Origin: Sporopachydermia quercuum | Taxonomy: Eukaryota > Ascomycota > Sporopachydermiomycetes > Sporopachydermiales > Sporopachydermiaceae | Assembly (NCBI GenBank): GCA_001599295.1 | Contig: BCGN01000008.1 | Coordinates: 310,001 to 374,000, forward strand | DNA: 64,000 nt | Direction of reading: 5' to 3' | Shown here: positions 52,699-63,214 of the stretch, piece by piece | How positions within the stretch are numbered: position 1 is the first letter of the stretch | Layout of the letters: every line of letters starts with the position of its first letter | Position numbers and translations under genes: made by a program | The notes under the pieces: model-generated | What the model was told of the DNA's origin: nothing | The model's database searches: none | What the model saw: only the letters and a program-made list of their open reading frames with translations

Positions 52699-53169
52699 TT
52701 AGTTTCCACCATGCTAGTAAGAGACCCGTTAGTAATCAGAAACACCAATTTCTTAATTGCCACCACACACACCGATAAGTACATACTTGTTCTTGGTGAG
52801 CTTCAATAGTGTCATTTTCGGCCATTTCTAACTATTATTTATGTTAGTATCTTGGTTATACTGGTGTAAATGAATAAAAATCTTTATCTCAAGTGGAGTC
52901 GCATAGTAGATTCAAGAGGTAACACTTACATCTTCAGGAGTATCTGAATCTTGAATTCTTTCACCATCATATAGAAAACGCAAACTCTTCTTTGATTTGC
53001 TCTGTCTTTCGCAGAAAGCATCAATAAGTTTCTTCAATGGTGTCGTTCTCTTGATCTTGAAAAACACTTCATTTGTTCCGTCAGACACCTTCAAGTTGAT
53101 GTGAGTAGCCGCTCCTTCAGGCTTGATATCGGGCTTAGTATCTGGTGTATCGTTGGGTGCTTCACTCAT
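52699..53169 (-). CDS. SMT3: SUMO precursor Smt3 (three exons)
   Basis: A 99-aa ubiquitin-like modifier precursor. Exons: 52930-53169, 52787-52831 (45 nt) and 52699-52713 (15 nt: HGGN plus stop). Both introns have good signals (GTAAGT with branch ATACTAAC; GTATGT with branch TTACTAAC). The core [20 protein letters not shown], then [10 protein letters not shown], closely matches yeast Smt3. The mature protein would end in HGG, with a single Asn removed by the Ulp1 protease. Lys16 in IKPE is a consensus sumoylation site in the flexible N-terminus, as needed for poly-SUMO chains. Retaining intron 2 would replace the GG tail by an unrelated sequence, so splicing decides conjugation ability. Divergent from the Gin4-type kinase gene. 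Confidence 0.95.
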
Positions 53170-54092
53170 ATTGAAAACTTTCTATGGTCCGCCAATATTG
53201 TACAGTTGGAGATTTGAATCATTGGTGTATTTATTTTTTCTTCTTATCGAAGGCGTGATGTGATACTGAAGTAGAAGTATGATAGTAAATGTTCCTTTAA
53301 ACTCATAACATTTGGTTTTCTTTCTTCACACCCATTCATTTCAAGACTTATTGATTATAGATTACGTGATCTTTTATTTTGCTTCATAATAAGAAATACN
53401 TTCAACGTCAAATTCTTCTATCCTCGAAATCGGCTAATATACAACACCGCCATTTGCAATATATTCATTTTTCACTCTGAAATGGCCCTCGTTCTATTCC
53501 AAGCTCTAGTATACTAATCTCCAACTTTTCATTTTCCGCTTCCACTTTTCCACCAACTTATTTTACCCGCACTATAAACTTCATATAGAGTCTCACATAT
53601 ACCCCCTGGGCCGAAATGGAATATTAAATTGTTCTCGCGTTGTTTGGGAGATATTTCACGTGATAATTACTTACTTTTTAGGTATGTGATTATTTGTTTA
53701 CAGCCAAAAACCATCAACATCATAACAAACAGAAATATCTCGATATTGAAATTAAACGAAGCCGAACTTTGTGTTGATAGGACTCATTTTTTAAGAAAGA
53801 CCACTTTTTCATATTAACTAACTAAAGGAAATCAAGAATTAGGAAGATTATGAAAGCAACAGGCTATCAAGTGTATCATTAATAGTGTAACAACAGACCC
53901 ACCCTACTAAGAATCCCAACCTATTCACTCATTTATTCATTCGCTTTACTATTGGGATTAGGAGTAACAAGCCGTACAAACAAAGACTAGATCGCTGAGC
54001 TTGAACAGATCACGGAACAACAGTATAATATTGAAGCCGCTTTTATTTATAATTGTTACCAGTAAAGTCTTTTCAATTGAACTTCTTTGATA
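53170..54092. other. Divergent SMT3/kinase promoter region
   Basis: 923 nt without a supported gene. TCACGTGA is present at 53656-53663, and one ambiguous base at 53400. The 62-codon frame at 53629-53817 is not supported. Confidence 0.5.
53656..53663. promoter_or_regulatory. TCACGTGA E-box palindrome
   Basis: Third copy of the CACGTG octamer, 430 nt upstream of the kinase ATG and 487 nt upstream of SMT3. Cbf1/Pho4-type by motif. Confidence 0.45.
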
Positions 54093-57000
54093 ATGCAGTC
54101 GAGTTCACAATCAATCAGCCGGATTCGTACCAACGCGTCTCCCAAGATAATCGGATCTCCATTGGGATCACCGATTGGGAGAAGATCAGAAACTGTTCAA
54201 TCAATTTCTTCATACTATTCGAATCCTGATACAAATATTGAGAAAAAACAAATCGGGCCATGGATTCTAGGAGAAATGCTTGGTACCGGTACAAGCGGTA
54301 GAGTATTATTGGCTACCCATCGCGAGACCCGTCAATTGGCTGCAGTGAAAATCGTCGATAAATCAGTATTAACATCCGACTCTCAAAGAGATTCTGCCGG
54401 CTTACCTTATGGAATTGAACGGGAAATTACTATTATGAAACTAATCTCTCATCCTAATATTCTTCAGTTGTATGATGTTTGGGAATCTCCATCTCACTTG
54501 TATTTGATATTGGAGTATGTCCANGGCGGCGAGCTTTTCGATTATCTTATTGAACATGGCCAACTACCTGAATCAACAACTGCCAAGTTTTTTCATCAGA
54601 TTGTACGCGGTGCGGCTTACGTCCACAAGTTTAATATTGCCCACAGAGATTTGAAACCTGAAAACCTGTTACTGGATGTGAATCACAGCAACATTAAGAT
54701 AGCCGATTTCGGTATGGCAGCTTTGGAGAGACCGGCAGAACTACTAGAAACAAGCTGTGGATCACCACATTATGCCTCACCAGAAATTGTGAGTGGAATG
54801 AAATATCATGGACCTGCAGCTGATACATGGTCTTGTGGAGTCATATTATATGCTTTATTGACTGGAACTCTTCCCTTTGATGTCGATGAGACAGAAGAAG
54901 GCGAGGAAGGTATTAGAACATTACTATTGAAAGTGCAATCTGGTGTTTATATTATGCCAGATTTTATTTCCGCTCAAGCTAAAGACTTGATTCGAAGAAT
55001 GCTTGAGGTTGACCCACAAAAACGTATCACATGTCAAGATGCTTTATATCACCCATTTTTCCAGAAATACCCTCAACTAATGAAGGAAATAGATAAAGAA
55101 GAAAAAATTTCTGTTAGGCAGTTAAGTAGAAAAGAATTGGATCAAGGAATTTTGACTAATTTACAAATTCTATGGCATGGTGAACCAAAATCAACAATAA
55201 TTGATAAGCTTACTTGTTCTGAAGATACCATTGAGAAGACCTTTTATTTCCTTTTACTAAAATACAAAATTCAACAGAATAATGATAGTGGAAGTAGTAG
55301 AAAATCAACTGTTCCTATTAGTCGATCGTCATCAAGTATTTTCAAACTACAACGGGAAAAATATGACAACGAATCAGTGCTCAGTGCTAACAATAGTATT
55401 AGCACATCACCATCAAGGTATAATGGAAGAGCTTCACCAACTCAAAGATCTAAGGTGTCTGCTCCCAAAGTTCAACATAAGAGCAGTGCCATCTCTCTCA
55501 ACAGTTCTATTTACAACTACTACCAACAAGGAATTGATACAAGTTTTTTTTTCAACCAAACATCTCCTTCACCACCAAGAAGAATGTGTGAACAAGAATG
55601 GCTAGTAAAAAAGAAATTTAGTACTGATTCTTTAGGGAAAAAGGTTAGTACAGAGTCCTTGAGAAAGAATGTAAATATTGCAACAAAGCAAAGGAAGCCC
55701 ATTAATAAAGTTCGATCAAGTTCTAAACGACGTATTAGTATTTGTTCAAGAAGAAACTCAAGTATATCATCTTTGATCAAGGTGAAACGTGAAGATGAGT
55801 ATATGATTAAAGGAGGGCCAAATAGACGTTCCGACCGTCATGATATTCTTGTAAAGGAAGAACCTATTGATGATACTGTTTCTATTGTAAAAGTTGAGGA
55901 TGAGGAAACCAGTAGAGTGTCAAATGAGTTTGCGCATTTCTGTGAAGANGTTTTCTTCGCTGTCAAGAAGGAAGAATACCTTCCAATTATCGATGAGACC
56001 AAAGAATCAACTGATAAGCGAGCCTTTTCAGAACCTCATAATTTAACAAGAGCAGAAGAATCAGTTGAAAATACCAGAAGAGCCGTTTCCTTTGGCCGAA
56101 ATATTGATCTAATTGGACACCATACATATAGATACTCTAAATTAGACCCTAGATCTAAAATCATTGAGAAGAGAATTACCAGTAAGGCACCTTGGACCCG
56201 GAACTCAATTTCAAAATCTAAAAGTGATAGACTACCTATTGACGATTCCGTTTATTCCTTCACCGCAAGTTTGACTAAAGAACTTGAAGAGACAGTAAAG
56301 AAAGAAGAACAAACAGCCAATCTCAATGACTTTCTTTTGAGCAAGCATCCCAATCAGTTAAGAGCAGTAGAATCAGAAGTGAAAAAAGAATTCGATGAGT
56401 TGCCGCTGATTTCAGAAGAAGCAGATGATGAACTGGAGACATCAAAAAGACACTTTAACAGAATAATGTCCCAAAATAATTCTGTTACACACAAGATTGA
56501 AAAAGATCCTTCAATTGTCAATATGTCTGACCGATTGGAACCACCAGTTGTCGTCTTCTCCAATGTCCCTGATTTGAAACATCCATTAAGAGGAAACCTT
56601 CCCCATACAGATTCTCAAGATAGTGTTATAACAGGTGATAGTTTCAATTTCTATCGTACTCTACAATTGCCTGAAATTCCTGATTCACCAATTGCACCAA
56701 TAGACCAAAACAAGCTTCAAAGAAGGATATCGATTGCCAATTCTTATGTGGAAAACAGGTCAAACGTTGAAAGGGTCCGGATTTACTCGGAAGAAGAATC
56801 ACGCAAACTTATGGAACAAGTGGAGCATATTACTAGTGAAGCTGATGGTTTTGACTATGAGACTGATAGTGATTCTAATTCAATTGTCCCTTCACTAGCA
56901 AGTACTATCAAACCAACAAGAAGGGGAACAATCAAAAAGCTACTGAAACGAGATGTCTCGGGTCGCGAGGATAGTAATAAAGGCATCAATAATGTTAATG

Positions 57001-57770
57001 AAAATCCTGACAATGAAAGCAATGTTAATCTGGGAGTGGGCACTATCTCTGAGAGAAGGAAAGCGTCAGCAGGAGCAGTTTCCCGTCAGAAGACCATGAG
57101 CATAAGGAATGTCACCCCAGAATCAAACAGAATACCTTTGAGAAATATAACCAACAGACAAGCAAGTTATAAGCCATCAGTTAAATCCGATCAGGGGAAA
57201 CCATTACCTCCAATTAGATCGCAGGCACTACAGAGACCATTAAAAGACAGTTCCCAACAACCTGAATCTTCGTCGACCCAAACGAGAGGGGATGAATTAA
57301 AGAATCACTCACTTTGGAGTAAGATCAAGGATTATCTCATTATTGGAGATCATCTACGTAGACCCAACTGGTTTGCTGGTTTGTTCTCTGATCCTGGTGA
57401 TCATGAAAAGCAGGAAATATTAATGCATACGATTCTTGAACCAGAGGAATTAGCACCTGCGTTGATATCTGTGATGAAAGATTGGAAGAAATATGGTGTA
57501 AAGTATCTTGGAAGAACTAATCGTGATGGCATTATTGTATTAGCGGGTAAAGTATCGAAAATCAATGTTCTCAAATTTAGATCAGTGTTATTTGATGTTG
57601 AAATTGATTGGTTGAGAGTCACTGGGGTTAACGGAGAGGAAATAAGAGGTAGTGGTGCTACAAAATGTGAATTGAAATTCATTAAGAAGAAAGGAAGTGC
57701 AAAGAGCTTCAATAAATTTGTTGAAGAGATTAGAGGAGTATTCATGGAAGAGAGGATATATAGTTATTAG
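54093..57770 (+). CDS. Nim1-related septin/morphogenesis kinase, Gin4/Kcc4/Hsl1 family
   Basis: A 1225-aa Ser/Thr kinase; 54093 is the first ATG. The N-terminal catalytic domain (about residues 52-325) opens with GPWILGEMLGTGTSGRV and has Lys about 86, the catalytic loop His184-Arg-Asp186 in HRDLKPENLLLD, and DFG at 205; the T-loop CGSPHYASPE is canonical. A family helical block follows (GILTNLQILWHG, EKTFYFLLLKYK). The long middle is Ser/Arg/Lys-rich and probably disordered. The last 150 residues, from NWFAGLF on, form a KA1-like membrane-binding domain. These kinases organise septins at the bud neck and link budding to Swe1 control of mitosis. Gin4 and Hsl1 cannot be separated by eye, so no symbol is given. 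Two residues are ambiguous (bases 54524, 55949). Confidence 0.93.
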   Translation: MQSSSQSISRIRTNASPKIIGSPLGSPIGRRSETVQSISSYYSNPDTNIEKKQIGPWILGEMLGTGTSGRVLLATHRETRQLAAVKIVDKSVLTSDSQRDSAGLPYGIEREITIMKLISHPNILQLYDVWESPSHLYLILEYVXGGELFDYLIEHGQLPESTTAKFFHQIVRGAAYVHKFNIAHRDLKPENLLLDVNHSNIKIADFGMAALERPAELLETSCGSPHYASPEIVSGMKYHGPAADTWSCGVILYALLTGTLPFDVDETEEGEEGIRTLLLKVQSGVYIMPDFISAQAKDLIRRMLEVDPQKRITCQDALYHPFFQKYPQLMKEIDKEEKISVRQLSRKELDQGILTNLQILWHGEPKSTIIDKLTCSEDTIEKTFYFLLLKYKIQQNNDSGSSRKSTVPISRSSSSIFKLQREKYDNESVLSANNSISTSPSRYNGRASPTQRSKVSAPKVQHKSSAISLNSSIYNYYQQGIDTSFFFNQTSPSPPRRMCEQEWLVKKKFSTDSLGKKVSTESLRKNVNIATKQRKPINKVRSSSKRRISICSRRNSSISSLIKVKREDEYMIKGGPNRRSDRHDILVKEEPIDDTVSIVKVEDEETSRVSNEFAHFCEXVFFAVKKEEYLPIIDETKESTDKRAFSEPHNLTRAEESVENTRRAVSFGRNIDLIGHHTYRYSKLDPRSKIIEKRITSKAPWTRNSISKSKSDRLPIDDSVYSFTASLTKELEETVKKEEQTANLNDFLLSKHPNQLRAVESEVKKEFDELPLISEEADDELETSKRHFNRIMSQNNSVTHKIEKDPSIVNMSDRLEPPVVVFSNVPDLKHPLRGNLPHTDSQDSVITGDSFNFYRTLQLPEIPDSPIAPIDQNKLQRRISIANSYVENRSNVERVRIYSEEESRKLMEQVEHITSEADGFDYETDSDSNSIVPSLASTIKPTRRGTIKKLLKRDVSGREDSNKGINNVNENPDNESNVNLGVGTISERRKASAGAVSRQKTMSIRNVTPESNRIPLRNITNRQASYKPSVKSDQGKPLPPIRSQALQRPLKDSSQQPESSSTQTRGDELKNHSLWSKIKDYLIIGDHLRRPNWFAGLFSDPGDHEKQEILMHTILEPEELAPALISVMKDWKKYGVKYLGRTNRDGIIVLAGKVSKINVLKFRSVLFDVEIDWLRVTGVNGEEIRGSGATKCELKFIKKKGSAKSFNKFVEEIRGVFMEERIYSY

Positions 57771-58073
57771 ACCAAAGAACAGGGAGGGGAAAGAAAAGAG
57801 GGCGTATTGTCAAGTGCATGGAATGGTTGAATAAGCTCCGTTAATTATTATATTTATATTTATATATTGTGAAATTTTAATTTCGATAGAATATTCGCCA
57901 TTCATAACTATTTCTGGTAAACGATTGATCATAAGAGTTAACACTTCTACGCACACGTTTCAATTAATCGATGGATAAAGATACATAAATTCTATCCACT
58001 AGGTCATAAAACAGTTTGCTTTGTTACCACGCACTCATTGCACTGGTTCCCCTAATCTCGAAAGAAGGCATTT
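57771..58073. other. Convergent spacer kinase/TVP38
   Basis: 303 nt of AT-rich 3' flank; a TTATATTTATATTTATATA run near 57850 could serve as polyadenylation efficiency element. No gene. Confidence 0.4.
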
Positions 58074-59003
58074 CTAATTGAAGCTATTCCCAACAACTGT
58101 ACTCTCTTCAATGTCATCAAAACCTTCCAAATCATTCAAATCAGCTTCGTCTAACCCACCTTCGTCGTTCAAATGTAGGCCTCTTTCGGCAGCAATCTGT
58201 TGAATCTTTTCATTCATTTTGTAATAAACAAGATAAGTAGTAAGAGTCACAGCTCCAACAGCAAGAACAATAGAAATTCCATCTACAACTCGTGTAGCAG
58301 TAGACTTTTTCTCGCCCATATCAGCCAGTCGAGAGCCTATAAATACGTGAATCAATAGTTTCGGTGACGCTATAGTACTTGCAATAAGAAATGATTTCCA
58401 ATCAACTGTGTGAATTGCAGCTAAGGAGCCATTGCTTAGAGAATACGGCAAAGGACATAGCCTTATAAGCACCAGGAATAAAAGAGCATTCTCTTCGAGG
58501 GTTAGTGCTAATGCTGAGAATTGTGTTGATCGTCTGAGAAGCTTCACAGCATAGGAATGAAGTAAAAACTTAAACGTTATAAAAGCAAAGAATGAACCAA
58601 TAACTGTCATGCCAGCAAGAATAGGGAAACCTCCAGGAAAACCATATATAATTCCACATAATGTTGACAACGCTGAATAACCAATTAACGGCGGAAACGC
58701 AACAAAGAAAAGTAAAGTAGCCATCAATAAAGATCCATACCTAAGACTTCTCCATGATTCACCTATGGTTGTTATACCTTCCAAAACTTGTTTATAGAAT
58801 ATGAGAACAAGTATTGAAAGAATTGTTGATATCACAGCCCCTACAACAACCGAAATTTGCTTCGTTCTGCTAAGTGAAAAGTAATAGCGTGACAATTGAG
58901 AGCTATATGATCTGGCTGCATGAATAGCCTGCTGCATTGGAGATCTATTTGATCTGTAATCTCCGCTTTCAGAGTCTGAGTCAGTGAGGGCGATAAATGA
59001 CAT
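58074..59003 (-). CDS. TVP38: Golgi membrane protein Tvp38 (VTT/DedA family)
   Basis: A 309-aa multi-pass membrane protein of the SNARE-associated/VTT family. An N-terminal cytosolic tail of about 50 residues precedes about five to six hydrophobic segments. The core FPPLIGYSALSTLCGIIYGF with a following glycine-rich helix (ILAGMTVIGSFFAF), and the block RLCPLPYSLSNGSLAAI, are the family's conserved half-helices; related VTT proteins act as lipid scramblases. S. cerevisiae Tvp38 is 337 aa and resides in Tlg2-containing vesicles. The C-terminal tail is acidic (Asp/Glu/Leu-rich). No intron. Convergent with the kinase gene. Confidence 0.93.
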   Translation of the reverse strand: MSFIALTDSDSESGDYRSNRSPMQQAIHAARSYSSQLSRYYFSLSRTKQISVVVGAVISTILSILVLIFYKQVLEGITTIGESWRSLRYGSLLMATLLFFVAFPPLIGYSALSTLCGIIYGFPGGFPILAGMTVIGSFFAFITFKFLLHSYAVKLLRRSTQFSALALTLEENALLFLVLIRLCPLPYSLSNGSLAAIHTVDWKSFLIASTIASPKLLIHVFIGSRLADMGEKKSTATRVVDGISIVLAVGAVTLTTYLVYYKMNEKIQQIAAERGLHLNDEGGLDEADLNDLEGFDDIEESTVVGNSFN

Positions 59004-59421
59004 TTTGATTCTTTAAAAGGAAGCTAATGTAAAATAATACCAAAAAAAAGGTGAACCTAACTACCTTCTCAAAATTGTGAACGGCCTGCAGCAACCTGAA
59101 GTTCAGTGATGAGTCTCAGTTATACTAGATAGGAACAATGAGAGAGCTGGTGAGCTAGATAATGTGAATGTAGTAAGAGTGGTAGCATCAGCGTTTCAAA
59201 TCTCCATATTAGATTAGAGTGCATTGGTGCTAAATGACAAGTATAATTATTGTCAACTAGTACTATAGAAGCCACCATTCGTAATTGTATCCCTTATTTT
59301 GTTCCGATTTTAATCTTTTTTTATCAGCAGTATGTAAAAAGAGCAAAAGGCAATACAGATGCAAGAAGCGTTACCTAATCCTATTTCTTCTTTTTTTCTT
59401 GGATTAGCCTCAGTGCAAGAT

Positions 59422-59427
59422 CACGTG
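59422..59427. promoter_or_regulatory. CACGTG E-box
   Basis: TCACGTGG context, 419 nt upstream of the TVP38 ATG. Core matches the other three E-boxes but the flanks are not fully palindromic. Confidence 0.35.
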
Positions 59428-60427
59428 GCAGGCATAGTTTCTCTTCTTTGCCTTCTGTCTTTTACTTTTTATTTTTTTTAATTTTAACCAGATCAATGGA
59501 ATACTACAATATCTTAGTCCAAATTTAAAACTGTGCACTGTATAGTGGTTGAATTTATATATTTATTCACCATGTAAACTGCTAGAATTGAGGGGAGCAC
59601 TGAATTAATAGTTTGTGCTGATTGAGTAAAGGTGATCATCGTTGATCAGTGTATCAAATAAATAATACGTAATCTTAAAATAAGTAACCTAGTTTCATGA
59701 TATTTGAAAGAAGATTGAATAATAAGGTGATAATTATGGAAAGAAGTCCTAATAAGAAGAAATAAGGTAACTTCTTGTTTAACAAAGTTAATAAGATGGA
59801 ATAGTCCTACAGTAATGCCAGGACCGAGTATGTTGTAGTACCTGTGCATTGTACTATTTTCCTATCTACTGGCTTTCTTATCTCATCGAGTGCCAATTCT
59901 TCCTATCTTTGCATATCTGACATTTTCGTAACATATCTTAAGTCATGACATGAAGCTTATTAAATGTTGAACTTGTTTGGGACACTACAGATCTTAATCG
60001 TGGGGACCAAAATTGCTACGTTATGTCAGTAACTTTAAATGATGATGAACTAGGGAGTTGGAGAAGCAAAACAGTGGAACACATTCAGATGCAATTTTCA
60101 GTGAAATGGTCTTGAATAACGTTTCAAACAAAAATTCTCGTAATTTCCCCTTAGATATGGAAGGTATATCTACTCATAATTGATCCACAATTTCGAAGCT
60201 TCTTTTGCTCAAAATTTCAATTATCTCTAAGTTCGAGATTCCATTTCTTCTTTTAGCAATTGAACTTGGATTTTGAACGGCTTTTTTCTCATCTCTCGAG
60301 AGGTTCACAGAATATATCTTAGGAAAGCAAAATATCTTCAGTCAGATGTTTGATTCCAACACAGTGCTCTTGATTTCTGACGTAGCAATATTGTTGAGTT
60401 ATTGAGTATATATTCAGGATGTATTAT

Positions 60428-60451
60428 TACATTAGTTCTCAAACTAATGTA
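60428..60451. repeat. Perfect inverted repeat, 10-bp arms
   Basis: TACATTAGTT (60428-60437) and AACTAATGTA (60442-60451) are exact complements around the loop CTCA. It lies about 0.85 kb upstream of the reductase ATG. No T run follows, so a terminator is unlikely; a dimeric factor site is possible. Confidence 0.55.
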
Positions 60452-61291
60452 GTGTTCAGAAAGTAATTCTCGCCAAGTACAGTATTTCATTTGACTCTGA
60501 CGTAATTATACATATACATGCATTACTACTTTCACTTCCAATTCTGGGTTTTTAGCCCTACAATGCCATTTTTGCATACAAAAACTGGGTAGGCGCGCCA
60601 TATGGGACTCGTTGCATTATTTTCTTCTAGTGAGAAAGAAACCTATAGCAATTCATGGATCAGTTAAATAACTGATCGAATACCAGAATTGGTATTATTA
60701 TTGAAAAATAGAGTCTCATATTTGTCTTGTAGGGTATCTTATGTACAGAATCAAAAGGAAAAGTAACTCTCCATGATGAGTTCACATTATTTTGGTTTGA
60801 TACTGATATTGTAGTGAATGAGCTGTTGATAGGACGTATCAAAAGTCAGTCAGCTGGCTATTCTAGCTATGCCTAGGTGACATAAATAATATTAGAATAA
60901 TTTGTAAAATTAGCTATACAGGGGGAAAATGAATAAACTATTTAAACTATTGTGAAAATCGAGAACGGACAAAACTAAGTAAATGCATAATGTCAGGAGA
61001 AAGAAAGTCTTTTATCGTATTAGGAAACAGTTGAATCAAATACGTAACCATCTTATAGAGTATGATTAGTTAGAAAGTCAAATGCTTGGGCCTGAAGTAT
61101 AGTTACTATAAGTATAAATGCAAGGGAATCTCCACCCTTCCTTCTTTCTTTTAGAAATTTGAATTCTCGAAAAATTGGATGTAGGAATAATTTCATAGAA
61201 CATCATCTTCATTAATAGCATATAGGTAGCTTCATAAAGTAGGTAGAATATACGTACAGACAACAATCAATTATTATAATTATCAAACACA

Positions 61292-62131
61292 ATGTCTGAA
61301 GAATTAAAGACCATTACCACCGGATTAGGTCCACTCCCAACTAAAGGACCAGCAGGGGCCAACAGTGTGTTGGATCTATTTTCATTGAAAGGTAAAGTGG
61401 CATCAGTTACTGGATCATCAACAGGTATTGGCCTCGGTGTTGCTGAAGCATTTGCTCAAGCTGGTGCTGATGTTGCTATTTGGTATTCACACACTCCTTC
61501 AGACAAGACTGCTGCTGCAATTGCTGAAAAGTATGGCGTTAAATGCAAGGCCTACAAATGTCAAATAACAATCGCTGATGAAGTTGAAGCTACCATCAAG
61601 CAAATCAAGGAAGATTTTGGTCGTATTGATATCTTCGTTGCTAACGCTGGCGTGCCATGGACTGCAGGTCCTATGATCGACACTACAGATGATAAAGAAT
61701 GGCACAAGGTTATTGACCTTGATTTTACTGGTGCATATTATTGCGCTAAACATGTTGGTAGAATCTTTAAGGAGCAAGGAAGTGGTTCCTTGATCTTTAC
61801 TGCTTCAATGTCTGGTCACATTGTTAACGTTCCTCAACTTCAGGCTGCTTACAATGCTGCTAAAGCTGGTATCATTCATTTTGCTAGATCTTTAGCTGTC
61901 GAGTGGGCTGGTTTTGCCAGAGTTAATACCATTTCTCCTGGTTATATCAAAACTGAAATTTCAAATTTCGTTCCTGACGAAATTAAGAGTAAGTGGTGGA
62001 CTTTGACTCCTATTGGTAGAGAAGGCGAAGTTCAAGAATTAGTTGGTGCTTACCTTTACTTGGCTTCTGATGCTTCTACCTACACTACAGGTGCTGATTT
62101 CCGTGTTGATGGTGGTTATGCTTGCCCATGA
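61292..62131 (+). CDS. Short-chain dehydrogenase, Sou1/carbonyl-reductase type
   Basis: A 279-aa NADP(H)-dependent classical SDR. The cofactor motif TGSSTGIG is at residues 40-47, NAG in VANAGV follows strand 4, and the catalytic set is Ser174, Tyr187 and Lys191 (YNAAK). The sequence closely recalls the yeast sorbose reductase Sou1/Sou2 and the Candida parapsilosis (S)-specific carbonyl reductase, also 279 aa: [24 protein letters not shown] and INTISPGYI-type segments are shared, as is the DGGYACP end. It likely interconverts a ketose and polyol or reduces ketones. Codons look biased toward abundant-tRNA forms, suggesting high expression. Cytosolic. The exact substrate is not fixed. Confidence 0.92.
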   Translation: MSEELKTITTGLGPLPTKGPAGANSVLDLFSLKGKVASVTGSSTGIGLGVAEAFAQAGADVAIWYSHTPSDKTAAAIAEKYGVKCKAYKCQITIADEVEATIKQIKEDFGRIDIFVANAGVPWTAGPMIDTTDDKEWHKVIDLDFTGAYYCAKHVGRIFKEQGSGSLIFTASMSGHIVNVPQLQAAYNAAKAGIIHFARSLAVEWAGFARVNTISPGYIKTEISNFVPDEIKSKWWTLTPIGREGEVQELVGAYLYLASDASTYTTGADFRVDGGYACP

Positions 62132-62632
62132 TTATGGTAATGACGATTATTGAATTATTTACGAGTTACATATAAAATAGAGTTTTCTTGTCTATATCAT
62201 TTATTCTTTAATTTGTATGTCTCCTGGCCTGAAATAACCTGTATTTGTAAAAATACTGAAGGGTTATTGGAGCAATTGTAGTCGTGATTGCAACGAGCGA
62301 TCTTGTAAGAGACAGATTTGGTTTCAGGCACAAGATTAATTTGTCAGAGTTTGAACCTTGTTTGTGGACAAGGTTGAGTGACTTAGTAGGATGATGTAGT
62401 CGTCCGAATGATTTGCCCAATGTCATTTTTATGATTACGTTATATTAATTAAATCTCCAGACATCAATCTGCACATAAATGCGTTAGCGACGATATTCTA
62501 AACTCTAATACTTTCATCTAATAAAAAAATTTACTCTGTGAAGACAGCTTTTCTACTCAAGAGTGTTGACGATTAATTGATGATAAACCCAGTATTGGTA
62601 ATTAGAATCCAAGTGAAATCAAATTTAATAGA
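62132..62632. other. Intergenic before BUD21
   Basis: 501 nt, no gene. It contains AAAAAAATTT near 62523, an RRPE-like element common upstream of ribosome-biogenesis genes, which fits BUD21 downstream. Confidence 0.4.
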
Positions 62633-63214
62633 ATGCCGGGCAGTCGAATGGAATGCGAAACAGGAAAAAAGCAACTGGCCCACGAGTCAGACTCAGATGA
62701 TGCACCAGTCGAGGAGACATTTGCCATTTCAGCGAAGAGAATAAAGCAGAAACAGAAAAGTGCTGAGAATTTGATTGCTGAAACGAGAAGACAAACAAAG
62801 GAACAAAGAAGGAAACAAGATGAACAATTGAAAAAACAGAGAGCTATTGCAAATGAAAATATAGAGAAAGCCTCTTTTTCAAGCCACAATCTCGCATCAC
62901 GATCCCCACTAGAGTCAGACTCGGAATCAGAGGAAGAATCAGTACTTCCTCAATCGTTATTAGATTCAGCAGCTATCAATTTAAATCAAGGGAAGTCTCA
63001 AAAGATAAAATTTGACGAAGGGAAGTTTCAAGAAAACAATAATATAAATATAGAACCAGTTCAAAGAATAACGAAGAAGAAACTGTCAATAAGGAAAGGT
63101 CCTGTGAGGGTAACAGTTCTTCCTCTTAATAACAAAACATTACCCCCAAAGGCTGAAAAAAAGGTAGTTGCTAGAAAGGAAAAATGGCTAAGGAGAAAAT
63201 CTATAGGTAAATAA
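62633..63214 (+). CDS. BUD21: U3 snoRNP-associated protein Bud21/Utp16
   Basis: A 193-aa very hydrophilic nucleolar protein. The acidic motif ESDSDDAPVEETF (about residues 19-31) followed by a long charged helix (AKRIKQKQKSAENLIAETRR onward) is the hallmark of the Utp16/Bud21 family (UTP16 domain). In yeast it is a non-essential component of the small-subunit processome that helps 18S rRNA maturation. The middle is acidic and Ser-rich; the C-terminus is basic (EKWLRRKS), which suits RNA contact. No intron. Family recognition rests on the short acidic motif and the helix, so slightly less certain than for the enzymes. Confidence 0.82.
   Translation: MPGSRMECETGKKQLAHESDSDDAPVEETFAISAKRIKQKQKSAENLIAETRRQTKEQRRKQDEQLKKQRAIANENIEKASFSSHNLASRSPLESDSESEEESVLPQSLLDSAAINLNQGKSQKIKFDEGKFQENNNINIEPVQRITKKKLSIRKGPVRVTVLPLNNKTLPPKAEKKVVARKEKWLRRKSIGK

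Larger units (their letters stand above)
59004..61291. other. 2.3-kb divergent region TVP38 / reductase
   Basis: No supported gene. It contains CACGTG (59422-59427) on the TVP38 side, and on the reductase side a perfect 10-bp hairpin (60428-60451) and an isolated GGCGCGCC palindrome (60592-60599). Length and symmetric elements suggest a regulated promoter for the reductase. Confidence 0.5.
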
